From assembly GCA_028583605.1 (NCBI GenBank), contig CM053328.1, positions 9,192,782 to 9,256,781 of the forward strand: 64,000 nucleotides of DNA. The letters run 5' to 3'. The DNA comes from Dastarcus helophoroides (taxonomy: Eukaryota > Arthropoda > Insecta > Coleoptera > Bothrideridae). Below, in pieces: positions 54,420-64,000 of the stretch. The notes under the pieces were generated by a model. The model saw only the letters and a list, made by a program, of their open reading frames with translations, was not told the DNA's origin and ran no database searches. The translations under genes and the position numbers were made by a program. Position 1 is the stretch's first letter, and the number at the start of each line of letters is the position of its first letter.

Positions 54420-54950
54420 TCTATAAATTTTGATAAAAAAGTAATATATTATCTACAGTAATATCGTTAATAAAATGGTAAAACATGAAGACTTCTAGCG
54501 GTACCGTTTTTTGCATAATAGAAGTATGACATCACATCTCACGGAATTTCGATGCTTCATTCCGTACATTCGAGAAACATCTTGAAGTAATAGCAACATA
54601 GCAGTTTCACTACTCCTTCTAGATACCTTGGACCGCTTTGGTGAAAATCCTATCGCATAAGCAGTGCAACTTATCAAGCATGTTAAAAGTTCATCGACTT
54701 TTTTTAAATAAAAACAAAATAGACATAAAACTTCGAAAACAAATTTAGAGAAATAGTCAAAACGGGTCGATATTTAGAAAAAAGTGGAACTTTTCAAAAG
54801 AAGTGGACCCTTTCAAAAAAAGGTAAAGATTTCGCAACGAAAATTTACTGCAAAGCAGCTTGGGGACTTGTATTATTGTATCTACGCGGACAGTCTATGC
54901 TCAAAATCGAGTATTAGTGACAGTTTGGACCTTACGACTCACTCAAGATT
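54420..54950 (+). repeat. Dispersed repeat, longest copy
   Basis: The first part (to about 54,610) matches 15,350-15,545; the last parts (54,640-54,690 and 54,850-54,930) match 24,280-24,475. About 150 bases of A-rich 18-base units lie between the latter two. The family therefore spans at least 400 bases; its class is unknown. Confidence 0.55.
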
Positions 54951-55320
54951 TACGTTTTAAAACTTTTTCCTACAATTAGTGCCGTTAAAATACCGTAACT
55001 ATTTAAATAAATGTTTTGAAATCTGATAATATAAGATTTGCATTTCAATTTTTTAATAGTATTCTTGTTCCTAACTGTAATTTATTTGACGTTGTGGCTA
55101 TTACTCAAAAAATAGGTAAGATCAAGTCAGGCTTGTACTAATTACTAGAGTAAACAGTCAATAGACCAAACTAAATCATTTTTACTAATGTTTATGTTTG
55201 AAATTTTATCCAAATTTTCTTGTGTTCTAATTGAAAAATAAAAAAAATATCTCTTTTTAAATAGACACTTTTTTCTACAATCAACCGCAATATTTATGGA
55301 ATTGGTTACTGTGTTGGTGT
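54951..55320. other. AT-rich stretch, one possible retroposon scrap
   Basis: AAGATTTGCATTTCAATTTTT at 55,027-55,050 resembles the 3' arm/tail border of the hairpin retroposons. Nothing else recognised. Confidence 0.35.
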
Positions 55321-55324
55321 CTTA

Positions 55325-55527
55325 GGGTGCGTTTAGATTAGACACTTTATTCCATATATTTCTCTCTGACATAAGCGTCAACTGTCTGAGAGAAGCGATC
55401 CGAGACTTATTTAGACAGCTGAGACGGGATAGCTTCTCTCAGGAGAGTTGACACTTATGTCAGAGAGAAAATATACTTTATATCAGAAACAAATGCCCAG
55501 AATAAAGTGTCTAATGTAAACGCACCG
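55325..55527. mobile_element. PIF/Harbinger-type MITE, 203 bp
   Basis: Terminal inverted repeats GGGTGCGTTTAGATTAGACA and its complement at the right (TGTCTAATGTAAACGCACCG) match at 18-19 of 20 positions. TTA flanks both sides (55,322-55,324; 55,528-55,530), the usual 3-base target of Harbinger transposases. Sub-terminal repeats (CTCTGACATAAG .. CTTATGTCAGAG) extend the fold. No coding capacity. Confidence 0.85.
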
Positions 55528-55530
55528 TTA

Positions 55531-56050
55531 GGTAAAAAGCATTCAATTCGCAATAAGTCAATGACTAAAACAGTTCATGGGATTGCCTCGGATTGCGTTA
55601 AAATGTTCGATTCCAGCCGCAACTACTGTGTTGCATGCAATTTAATAAACCTCTGCTAACTCCGAAAATATTCATCTAAATGAAATAATATAAAAGACAA
55701 ATTTATCCTTCGGCTAAATCAAGTTTTTTATTTATTAAAAATTAATACCATTTTGGTCAAAAATCCTTGTAATGCAAGCACCTATTTTTCCATAAAATAT
55801 ATTTTTTCATAACAAGTATTACTATATCGAAAAAGCCTGCAATTTTCCGTTAATCTATCACTCAATATTTATTGATCTTAATAAAATCCAAACTTTATAT
55901 TTAAAAACGTAGATCAGAGAGGGATCGATAATTTCTTACACATTTTGAGCTGTCTTTAAGACCATTGGACTGAAAACTATTTAAAAAAATCTCTCCAGAC
56001 TGCTGTCAAAAAAGAAAACTCCTTAAATGTAGTTAAAATTCGTATGCTTG
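55531..56050. other. Unique AT-rich stretch
   Basis: No ORF, RNA gene or shared repeat recognised. Confidence 0.4.
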
Positions 56051-56055
56051 TGAAC

Positions 56056-56130
56056 GGTCGGGTGGCTCAGTGGTTAAGACGGCAGTTTGATAGGTCTCAT
56101 AACTTACGGGTTTAAATCTCGCTGTCGTCG
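56056..56130 (+). tRNA. tRNA-like sequence (pseudo-tRNA or SINE head)
   Basis: TGGCTCAGTGG at 56,063 is a textbook A box and GGGTTTAAATCTC at 56,108 a near-B box, 35 bases apart, about tRNA spacing. CTCATAA at 56,096 resembles a methionine (CAT) anticodon loop, but the anticodon stem is off by one and the acceptor and D stems pair poorly. A decayed tRNA or the tRNA-derived head of a SINE is more likely than a working tRNA. Confidence 0.4.
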
Positions 56131-56213
56131 AGGCGTTTTTTAAATCCATTACACATCTTACTCATAACTACATAGCACTGTTAACAGCAGAGAGTATCGC
56201 TTGTTCAAATTTA

Positions 56214-56490
56214 CGTGATGGTAACACGAAATCATAAATTTTCCCCCCATCCAAAATCGTCCAACGCGCCTAGAGAAGTTTTCATTTCAAAAATCGATAC
56301 ACGATAAAACAAATTGAAAAAAAAAAGAAAAAATAATAAAGAAGGTAATAAATGGGATCAAGTGACATCGGCTAGTCTCTAAATAAAAAATTACAGAAAA
56401 AATCCAAATGCAAACGGAACTTAATAAAATTGATAAAAACTGTAGAATACGTTAGTAATGCATGATGGTCACGCGTGATGGTAACACGAA
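56214..56490 (+). repeat. Identical 17-mers 260 bases apart
   Basis: CGTGATGGTAACACGAA occurs at 56,214-56,230 and 56,474-56,490. Sequence beyond the 17-mers is not similar, so this could be a target duplication around an inserted 243-base segment or a short gene-conversion tract. Confidence 0.5.
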
Positions 56491-56996
56491 GTTTACCCCT
56501 ATGCACGCATTACATGATGCGCAAGTTACATAATTGCGCAACTTGCATCATTACGCAACCCGCAATTCACGCATTTATCAGAACGCGTGAGCGCTACATG
56601 GTGTGTGTGGCACAAGCTGAAACAGCCTGTTACAGCCAGTGCTCGGAAATTCACAACGGTGCCCATTTTGATGATGTAATTCATCACTTATATTCAATAT
56701 ATTTAGTTACTTTTCTGTGTTCGAGATGTTCGGATTATAGTGACCGAGAAGGGCGTGAGGGCGGTCGACTTTCTTCTTCATTAATTAATGTGCTAGGTAC
56801 CGCTTTTATACGAGAGAGTACAGCCCTTGATGTGCGGAATACCTTCTCAATAAAGGGGGTAGGCACTTTTAAGAGGCATGTATATACAACGTTTTCTTTT
56901 GTGGAAGTTTGTCGCCTGATGGCTTTAAAAAAACTGCATACACCTGATCTCCTTTTCTACCATCGCTTCACTCATCGAATACCAACGCGCGCGTAA
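56475..56996 (+). CDS. 173-codon ORF of unknown nature, probably not a host gene
   Basis: The longest open frame in the window. It starts at an ATG inside the second GTGATGGTAACACGAA repeat and ends at 56,996. The predicted protein is rich in His, Cys, Arg and Thr, has no signal peptide or clear membrane segment, and matches no family I know. Its N-terminal quarter is encoded by repetitive sequence (GCAAGTT .. AACTTGC inverted repeat at 56,520-56,545; several GCGCAA/ACGCAA repeats), which argues against an authentic start. Base composition is nearer balance than the flanks. A decayed transposable element, an LTR or a lineage-specific gene are possible. A hairpin retroposon follows 135 bases downstream. 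Confidence 0.2.
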   Translation: MMVTRSLPLCTHYMMRKLHNCATCIITQPAIHAFIRTRERYMVCVAQAETACYSQCSEIHNGAHFDDVIHHLYSIYLVTFLCSRCSDYSDREGREGGRLSSSLINVLGTAFIRESTALDVRNTFSIKGVGTFKRHVYTTFSFVEVCRLMALKKLHTPDLLFYHRFTHRIPTRA

Positions 56997-57132
56997 ACAA
57001 TGTTCTTAGTGCCATGAGATGTACTGCCAAGTTTTGCATTTTTGTATTTGCAATATTTCTTTATTTTTTCTTCGACAATCTTTATTATTTGTCTAATATT
57101 AAATTTTCTAATAATAGAACAAATACTATTTT

Positions 57133-57300
57133 TGGTGGAACGGACTGGTCCTTGGTTATCTTTAAAAATTGAAATACAGAACTTGTCCCCCCAGGATCTT
57201 TGAAGATGACAGTTTGGCTGTCGAAACGCGTTCGAGCAACTTTTGTTGTGTTTTTTAATCTTTCCTGGTTTCAGGGGACAAGTCCTGTATTTCAATTTTT
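57133..57300 (-). mobile_element. Hairpin retroposon with exact 17 bp target duplication
   Basis: Flanked by AGAACAAATACTATTTT on both sides (57,116-57,132 and 57,301-57,317), identical at all 17 positions, the youngest-looking insertion here. On the minus strand it starts AAAAATTGAAATACAGGACT and ends ..CAGTCCGTTCCACCA. One arm has lost about 60 bases, so the hairpin is shortened, yet it was mobile with intact ends. Confidence 0.9.
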
Positions 57301-57309
57301 AGAACAAAT

Positions 57310-58240
57310 ACTATTTTATGACAAAAGCTTACTTTTGAGTAAATATATAAAGAAAAATTTCTGTTAAGAGGCACAAAATAAAAGACGTAAAGCAAAACCC
57401 TAAAAAGAATTAAAACTCCTTATTTTGAATTGCACCCTAATTTTATGACGCCCATATGCGCACTCAAAATTTCTTATTACAAATCAATCCCATGATTCGA
57501 CTTCGATTTAACGCTTACTATTTTGCTTTTAGCTCCGGAAAAGTAATTGAACAAGTTGGTTTTTTGTCCAATAAAATGATAAAGTAAACCGAATTCGCGC
57601 CGTTAAAGATACATCATCACGTAGAATTCCGTCCGGATAAATGACTTCCATGATTAAAAGCAGATTTTTCAGGGAGAGTAATAAATTTAACGTCGTGTTT
57701 TCAATGTCCACCCTTCATGAGCGTACACAGTTCGAATGAAGCGCAATTTTTACGTAGAAATCAATCACTTCAGTTGAAATGAACTCGTGAATTTAACACC
57801 TACGCTTTGCCTCCACTTTCGTAGGAAAAATCTATTTTCGAGAATATATCAAGATGATAGATGATTTTTAACCGTCTAGGACTTAACTAATTCAGGAGCT
57901 AACACGTTCTATTTTCTAATGGGTGCCTCTTTCTCAAGCCACTGCATTGGGATCTCACTTATTTAGTTGAAAAATTACGAAGTTTTCTTTAACAGTTCTG
58001 CTTCGAACATTTCAATTAAATTTATGTGAAATTTAGAATTTCTACATTTTTTTTTTCAAATTCTTTAGATTATTTTGCTTAGCTTTGAAGCCAAAAAAAA
58101 AACAAAATTTTAAGACAAATAATTAATTTTACAAATTTTAAATTAATGAATTAAAAATTTCTTCAATTAATTATTTTTGTGCAATAATTTTTCACTTTAT
58201 TGAAGAAAGATCTGCCGCAATAAACGTAGAAAAAACGTTT
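57310..58240. other. Unique sequence with a GC-richer part at 57.5-57.9 kb
   Basis: A 60-codon minus frame (57,529-57,711) has no motif. No RNA gene or repeat recognised. Confidence 0.35.
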
Positions 58241-58247
58241 TAGAATG

Positions 58248-58540
58248 TAAGGTGAATCCATAACAATAAAAATTTGTGTTGTGCGTTATATTTTGAATTG
58301 AAAACAATATTTTTCAGGCCATGTCAAGTATTTTATCACGTAGATAGCTGCTTTGTGAGCTGCACCACCGAATCTAGTGGTGTGCTCGAAAATACTTTTA
58401 ATCGAATTCAAACATCTTTGGCTTTTCTCGAAGGTTCACTATTTTTTTTTAATACTGCCTTTATTAAAAATTTAATAATTTATAATTTACAAAGTAAATT
58501 ATTGAACAATTCGATTTTTATTGAAATATAAACTCATTAA
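58248..58540. repeat. Repeat fragment shared with 3,128 plus a GC hairpin
   Basis: 58,248-58,292 matches 3,128-3,172. At 58,357-58,388 GAGCTGCACCAC .. GTGGTGTGCTC forms an 11-base stem with one mismatch. The 85-codon plus frame (58,274-58,531) covers both and has no motif. Confidence 0.35.
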
Positions 58541-58549
58541 AAATTTATC

Positions 58550-61500
58550 TTAAAATTGGCGACTTTTAAAAATTTCGACTTTTTTGAAAATTTCGATATT
58601 TTAAAATATCCAGTTTATTCAAAATTTCGACCTTTTCACGAAATTTTCACTTATCTTTGAAAACTTTGACTCCAAAATTAGGAAATGTTTCACGAAATTT
58701 TGACTTGATTTTGAAAATTTCGACTTTATGAATTTTTGAAAATTTGACATTTCGCAAAGTTATCCGAAACGTATTTTCCCCCAAATTTAACTCTAGGTTT
58801 TTTCAAATATTTTTTTGGTAAAAATTTTTTTTTTGGAAATTTAAAATTTTTGGTAAAATTTAGGCCCTATTTTCAAATATTTTTTTTATATACTTTTACT
58901 ATCTTAAATTTTTGAATTTTTCTAAATTTTTTCCAAATATAGGCTCTCTTTGAACAGTTTGGAAATTTATACTTTTTTTAAATTTCGCCTTTTTAAATTT
59001 TGACATTTTAAAATATCTAGTTTTTCCAAAATTTCAGGCTTGTCTCGAAATTTGCACTAATTCTTGAAGTTCCTTTTCGACTTTTTCTCAAAATTTTTAC
59101 ATAATTTTCCAAATTTCGACTTTTTTCGCAATTATTTTTTGAAAATTCGGCATTTCTCGAAATTCTCCGAAAGGCTTTTTCTCGAAGTTTAGCTTCTTGA
59201 TGTTTCTGAAAAAAAATATGAGCTTTTTTGAACATTTTAGCTCACTTTCAAAATCCTGATGTTTATTTTTAGTATTTTGACTTTATCTCAAAATTTTGAA
59301 TTTCTTTTCGAAAATTTCGATTTTTTTCCAAATGTTTACCTTTTTTTTGAAACGTTAACCTTTCATTAAAATTTTTACTTACTTTTGAAAATTGCGACAA
59401 CTAAATTTCGTCCTTTTCTCGAAATGTTGACTTAATTTTGAAAATTTCGATAGTTTTCGAAACTGCCTTTTTTTAAATTTTAACATTACGTATTTCCTCC
59501 GAAAAGTTTTGTTCAAAGTTTGGCTCTCGGAATTTCCTAAAAAAATTACATCCTTTCAAATATTTTTCTGTTAAAGCTTTCCTTATTGGAAATTTCAATT
59601 CTTTTGCAATTTGCAGCCTCTTCAAATTCTTGAATTTTTTTATAATATTTCGGCTTTATCTCGAAGTTTTTAATTTCTTAGAAAGTTTCGATTTTTCAAA
59701 TTTTCAGACTTTTTTTTAATTTTTAATAATTTGTTTTCGAAATTTTACTTATCTTTGAAAATTTCGATCAGCAAATTTCAACTTTTTCTCCAAGTTTTGA
59801 TTTAATTTTGAAAATTTCGGATGGTTTTCGAAACTGACTTTTAAAATTTTGACATTACATATGTCCTCTGAAAAGTTTTGTTCAAAATTTTGCTCTCGGA
59901 ATTTCCTTAAAGAAATGTACATACTTTCAAATATTTTTCTGTTAAAAACTTTCCTTTTTGGAAACTTTTACTCACATGCAAATTTCAGCCTCTTCAAAAT
60001 CTTGAACATTTTATAATATTTCGACTTTCTCGTCGAAGTTTTGAATTTTTTTAGAAAATTTCGATTTTTCAAATGTTCACCTTTTTTTTGAAAATGTTGA
60101 CCGTTTACTAAAATTTTCATTTATCTTTGAAAATTTCGACTACCAAATTTTGACTTTTTCTTCCAAAAGTTGACTTAATTTTGAAAATTTCGATAGTTTT
60201 CGAAACTGACTTTTTTAAAAAATTGACATTTTTCGAAGTCCTCCGAAAATTTCGTTCAAAGCTTAGGCTCTCGGAATTTCCTAAGAAAATTTACATTCTT
60301 TCAATATATTTTTCTGTTAAAAACTTTCCTTTTTGGAAATTTCAACTCCTTTTAAAATTTCAGCCTCTTGAATTTTTTATATTTTGGCTTTTCCTCGAAG
60401 TTTTGAATTTTTTTAAAAAATATCGATTTTTCAAAACTTTCAACTTTTTTTGAAAATGATGACCTTTTATTAAAATTTTCTCTTATCTTTGAAAATGTCG
60501 AGAACCAAATTTTGATCTTTTCTCCAAATGTTGACTTTTTTAAAAATTTGACATTACATATGTCCTCCGAAAAATTTTGTTCAAAGTTTTGCTCTCGGAA
60601 TTTCCTAAAAAAAACTTAGATCGTTTCAAATATTTTTCTGTTAAAACTTTCCTTTTTGAAAATTTCAACTCTTAAAAATTGCAACCTCTTCAAAATCTTG
60701 AATTTTTTATATTTCGACTTTGTTTTAAAGTTTTGAGTTATTTTAGAAAAATGTTAGCCTGTTTTCGAAATTTTACTTATCTTTGAAAAATTACACTCCC
60801 AAATTTCGATTTTCTCGTCGACTTACTTTTAAAATGTTCAATTTTTTTCGAAATTATGAATTTTTTGAAAATTCTTCGGAAGGTTTTTTTCTAAAAGTAG
60901 CTTTGATTTTTCTGAACAAAATTTAATTTTTTCAAATAATTTTTTGTTATATATTTTTCTTTTCGGAAATTTTAACGTTTTTGAAAAGTTGAACCTCTTC
61001 ATATTTATGAATTTTTCTTAATATGTTGTCTTTATCTCGAAATTTTAATTTTTTTGAAAATTTTATGTTTCCGAAATTTCAAACTTTTTTGAAATCTTGA
61101 CCTTTTCTCGAAATTTTCACTTATCCTTAAAAATTTCGACCTCCAAATTTCGACCTTTTCTTAAAATTCTGACTAAATTTAAAAATTTCTTCTTTTTTAG
61201 AAATGATGACTTTTTGGAAATTCGTCATTGGTCGAAGTTCTTCAAAAAGTTTGACACTTTGTTCTAAAAAAAAATTACATTATTTTTTATTAAAAGTTTT
61301 CCCTTTCGAAAATTCCAATTTTATTAAAAATTTTAGCTCCTTTTCAAAATTTTAAGCTTTTTTAAAATAATTTGACTTTTTCAATTTTTTTTGGAAAATT
61401 TCATTTTTTTCACATTTTCTACTTTTTTTTAATATTGATCGTTTATTAAAATTTTTGCTTATCTTTGAAAATTTCGACCAGGAAATTTCGACTTTTTCTC

Positions 61501-62240
61501 GAAATTTTGACTTAATTTTGAGAATTCGATAGGTTTGTTCAAAGTTTGGTTCTCGTAATTTTCTAAAAAAGTTTATATCCTTTTAAATATTTTTCTGTCA
61601 ACAACTTTTCTTTTTGGAAATTTCAACTCTTTTGAAAATTGCAGCCTCTTCAAAATTTCGAAGTTTTGAATTTTTTTTTAAAATTTCGGTTTTTTAAATT
61701 TTTAACTTTTTTTTGAAAATATTGACCGTTTATTAAAATTTTCATTTATCTTTGAAATTTTCGACCAGCAAATTTTAACTTTTTCTCGAAATGTTAAAAT
61801 AATTAAAAATTTGACATTACATATGTCCTTCGAAAAGTTTTGTTTAAAGTTTGGCTCTTGGAATTTCCTAAAAAAATGTACATTCTTTCAAATATGTCTC
61901 TGTTAACACTTTGCTTTTTGAAAATTTCAACTCTCTTGAAATTTGCAGCCTATTCAAACAAAAAAAATCTTCAATTTTCTATAATATTTCGACTTTATCT
62001 CGAAGTATTGAACTTTTTTTAGAAAATTTCGATTTTTTAAATTTTCAACTTTTTTTTGAAAATTTTAGCCTGTTTTCGAAATTTTCCTTTTCTCTGAAAA
62101 TTTCAACTCCTAAATTTCGACTTTTTCTCATCGACTTATTTTTGAAATTATGACTTTTTTGAAAATTCTCTGGAAGGTTTTTTTCTCAAAGTGGCTCTGA
62201 TCTTTCTGAAAAGAATTTAATTGTTTCAAATATTTTTTTA
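58550..62240 (+). repeat. ~18-base array with clear ~290-375 bp higher-order units
   Basis: A marker, TCCTCCGAAAAGTTTTGTTC followed by AAAGTTTGGCTCTCGGAATTTCC, recurs well preserved at about 59,494, 59,860, 60,233, 60,555 and 61,825. A second type (AATTCTCCGAAGG/GGAAGG .. TTTTTCT .. GATTTTTCTGAA) sits at about 59,160, 60,875 and 62,165, with intermediate copies at 61,236 and 61,535. Unit spacing is 290-375 bases. Short frames inside are Phe-rich and not genes. Confidence 0.8.
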
Positions 62241-62245
62241 TTATA

Positions 62246-62500
62246 CAGGGTTAGTACTATTTTACGTCTCACCATTGGGATCTCCTCAACTATCATAGAT
62301 AGAGAGTCGATTAAATTATAAAAAAAGTTGTCTAATCTTATTTGTAATATTTTTGTAAAAATAGGTTTGAAATTATCTTACTGAATTCTTCAAATATTTT
62401 GAAAAAAAACTGAAAATTGCCAATTTTTACTTTTTGAAATATCTCATTTCTTTATAAAGGTAATTTTACGAAATTTGATATCTTAACTTTTTTTTAAAAG
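62246..62500. mobile_element. Probable insertion interrupting the array
   Basis: The array rhythm stops at TATACAGGGTTAGTACTATT and resumes near 62,500. The start resembles the TACAGGGTG ends of the fold-back elements, but no opposite end or duplication was found. Confidence 0.4.
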
Positions 62501-64000
62501 TTTGGCCTCCTAACTTTTTGACTTTTTTTAATATATAGTCGTTAGCTCGAAGTTTTCAAATTTTTTGGAAATTATATATTTTCCTCAAGTTTTAAGCTTT
62601 TTTTTGAAAATCTTGACCTTTTCTCGAAGTTTTCACATATCCTTGAAAATGTTTACTTCCAAATTTCATCTTTTCCTCAAAATGTTGACAAAATTAAAAA
62701 ATTTCTACCTTTTTAGAAAGTATGACTTTTTGGAAATTTAACATTGCTTGAAGTTTTCCAAAGGCTTTGACTCTGACTTTTCTGAAAAAAAAATGTACAT
62801 TTTTGAAAATCTTTTTCTATTTGAAATTTTCCTTTTTGGACATTTCAACTTTTTTAGAAACGTTAGCTCCTTTTGAAAATTTTAAACTTTTTAAAAATAA
62901 TTTGACTTTAAATTTTTTTTGAAAATTTTGGTTTCCTTCAAATTTCGGTTTTATTCAAATTTTCAACTTTTATGAAAATCGGTCCTTTTTAGAAACTCTT
63001 CCTATTGAAAATTAATTTTCTGTTAAACTTTGATTTGAAATTTCAACTTTCTTGTAAATCTGCCTTAAAATTCAATTAATTTGTTTATTTAAATTATTTT
63101 TAAAAATTCGAATTTTTTCAAGATATCGACTTGTGAAACCATTAATTCACTTAAAATTTTTGTCTTTTCTGTTGTAAACTTTTTGCAAAAACTTCGATTT
63201 TCGATTTTTATTGAACATTTTACCTTTTTTGAAGATTTCGATTTTTTTAATATTTCGACTTATTTTGAAAAATTTAATTCTTTACCAATTTGTCTTTCTT
63301 CAATATTTTGACTTATTTCATAAATTTCCACTTTTTTAGGAACATTCTGATTTTTTAAAAACTATAATTTTTTATTTTGACTTCATCAAAAATTTGGATA
63401 TTTTTGAAAATTCCAAATTTTTGAAAATGTGGACACAAAATGCTGACTTTTTTTAAAATTTCAATTATTTTTAAAAATGTTGACTTTTTTTTCAAATTCG
63501 AACTTTTTGAAGGACCTTTTTTTGTTAAATTGAATATTTCTTAAAATTTTCACTTTTTTGAAAATGTCGACCACTTCTCAAAATTTTGAATGACAAAGTT
63601 TTCGGCGTGTTAAAAATTTTGAATTTTTTATTGAAATTTTGAAAAATATTCAACTTTTTTGTAAAAAATTTAAATTTTTTAAAAAGATGGAACTCCTCAA
63701 AATGTTTACTTTTTTGATTATTTCGTTCTTTTTTCAAAATTTTCACCTTTTTTAAAAATGTTGACCTTTTATCAAGATTTTGATTCTTTCTTAAAATTTG
63801 TACCTTCTAAAGATGATTTTTTTGAAAAATTTAGAGATTGAAACGTTTGTCTTTTTTGAACATTTCGAATTTTTGAAATCTGTTCACTTATTTTGAATAT
63901 TTCAAATTTTTACCTTAATTTCGTGAATTTCAATTCTTTCACAATTTGACTTCTTTCAAAATTTTGACTTATTTGCTAAATTTAAACTTTCCAAGAATTT
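62500..64000 (+). repeat. ~18-base array, continues to the window edge
   Basis: Same unit and T-rich polarity; one more higher-order marker near 62,750 (GAAGTTTTCCAAAGGCTTTG), then increasingly irregular. Runs out of the window. Confidence 0.65.

Noticed and set aside
20854..64000. Open frames within the A/T arrays (for example 22,249, 28,160, 44,731, 45,672, 60,181, 61,911)
   Set aside because: All are Lys/Phe-rich translations of the 18-base unit and lack any complex segment.
1..64000. CRISPR array, bacterial operon, rRNA or viral genome
   Set aside because: No regularly spaced identical repeats with unique spacers, no dense coding, no rRNA signature, and all recognisable proteins are eukaryotic transposon remnants.

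Overview
The window looks like non-coding, transposon-dominated nuclear DNA of an arthropod, most likely an insect. It is AT-rich, no open reading frame exceeds 173 codons, and there is no rRNA or convincing intact gene. The recognisable protein remnants are typical of insect repeats: an IS630/Tc1/mariner-superfamily transposase with 41 residues between the 2nd and 3rd catalytic positions, and a LINE with an RNase H domain. I would not name a genus from this sequence. No host protein-coding gene can be supported; the host part appears to be intergenic or intronic.

Three kinds of DNA alternate. (1) Long, strongly strand-polarised, degenerate arrays with a period of about 18 bases (unit roughly TTTTTCAAAATTTCGAC, or its complement) cover about a third of the window: 3,840-5,330, 20,854-24,260, 25,940-29,880, 42,100-48,140, 50,190-53,330 and 58,550-64,000. 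Several carry higher-order periods of about 300-580 bases. (2) Mobile elements are frequent and often nested. They include a family of about a dozen hairpin-shaped, A-tailed retroposons; two 1.38 kb fold-back elements with TA at their ends; a LINE split by a 1.75 kb solo-LTR-like insertion (17,035-20,085); a mariner-type pseudogene (13,775-14,640); a hAT-type element (5,380-5,757); a Harbinger-type MITE (55,325-55,527); and further fold-back sequences. (3) Short islands of more complex, GC-richer unique sequence (about 1.7-3.1, 12.9-13.5, 24.5-25.5, 30.7-31.3, 40.4-41.0, 41.6-42.0, 48.6-49.2, 56.0-57.0 and 57.5-57.9 kb) hold no recognisable gene but are where regulatory DNA would be expected.

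Two signals stand out. First, the hairpin family folds over about 100 + 100 bases, ends in a fixed single-stranded tail (..CCGTTCCACC-An), starts at nearly the same 5' base, and is flanked in several copies by 13-17 bp direct repeats. That is the signature of target-primed reverse transcription rather than of an inverted-repeat DNA transposon. Second, a 16-mer, TTGGTGGATGCGCCGG, occurs six times (one variant copy), always on the + strand and in mostly unrelated flanks. It lies beside unique islands and, in two cases, beside clusters of TATCGATA (DRE/BEAF-type) sites. Two of its copies sit in a roughly 240 bp duplicated segment, one copy of which has inserted into the middle of a hairpin retroposon.

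All boundaries were read by eye; repeat ends are accurate to a few bases where a target-site duplication is given and to tens of bases elsewhere.
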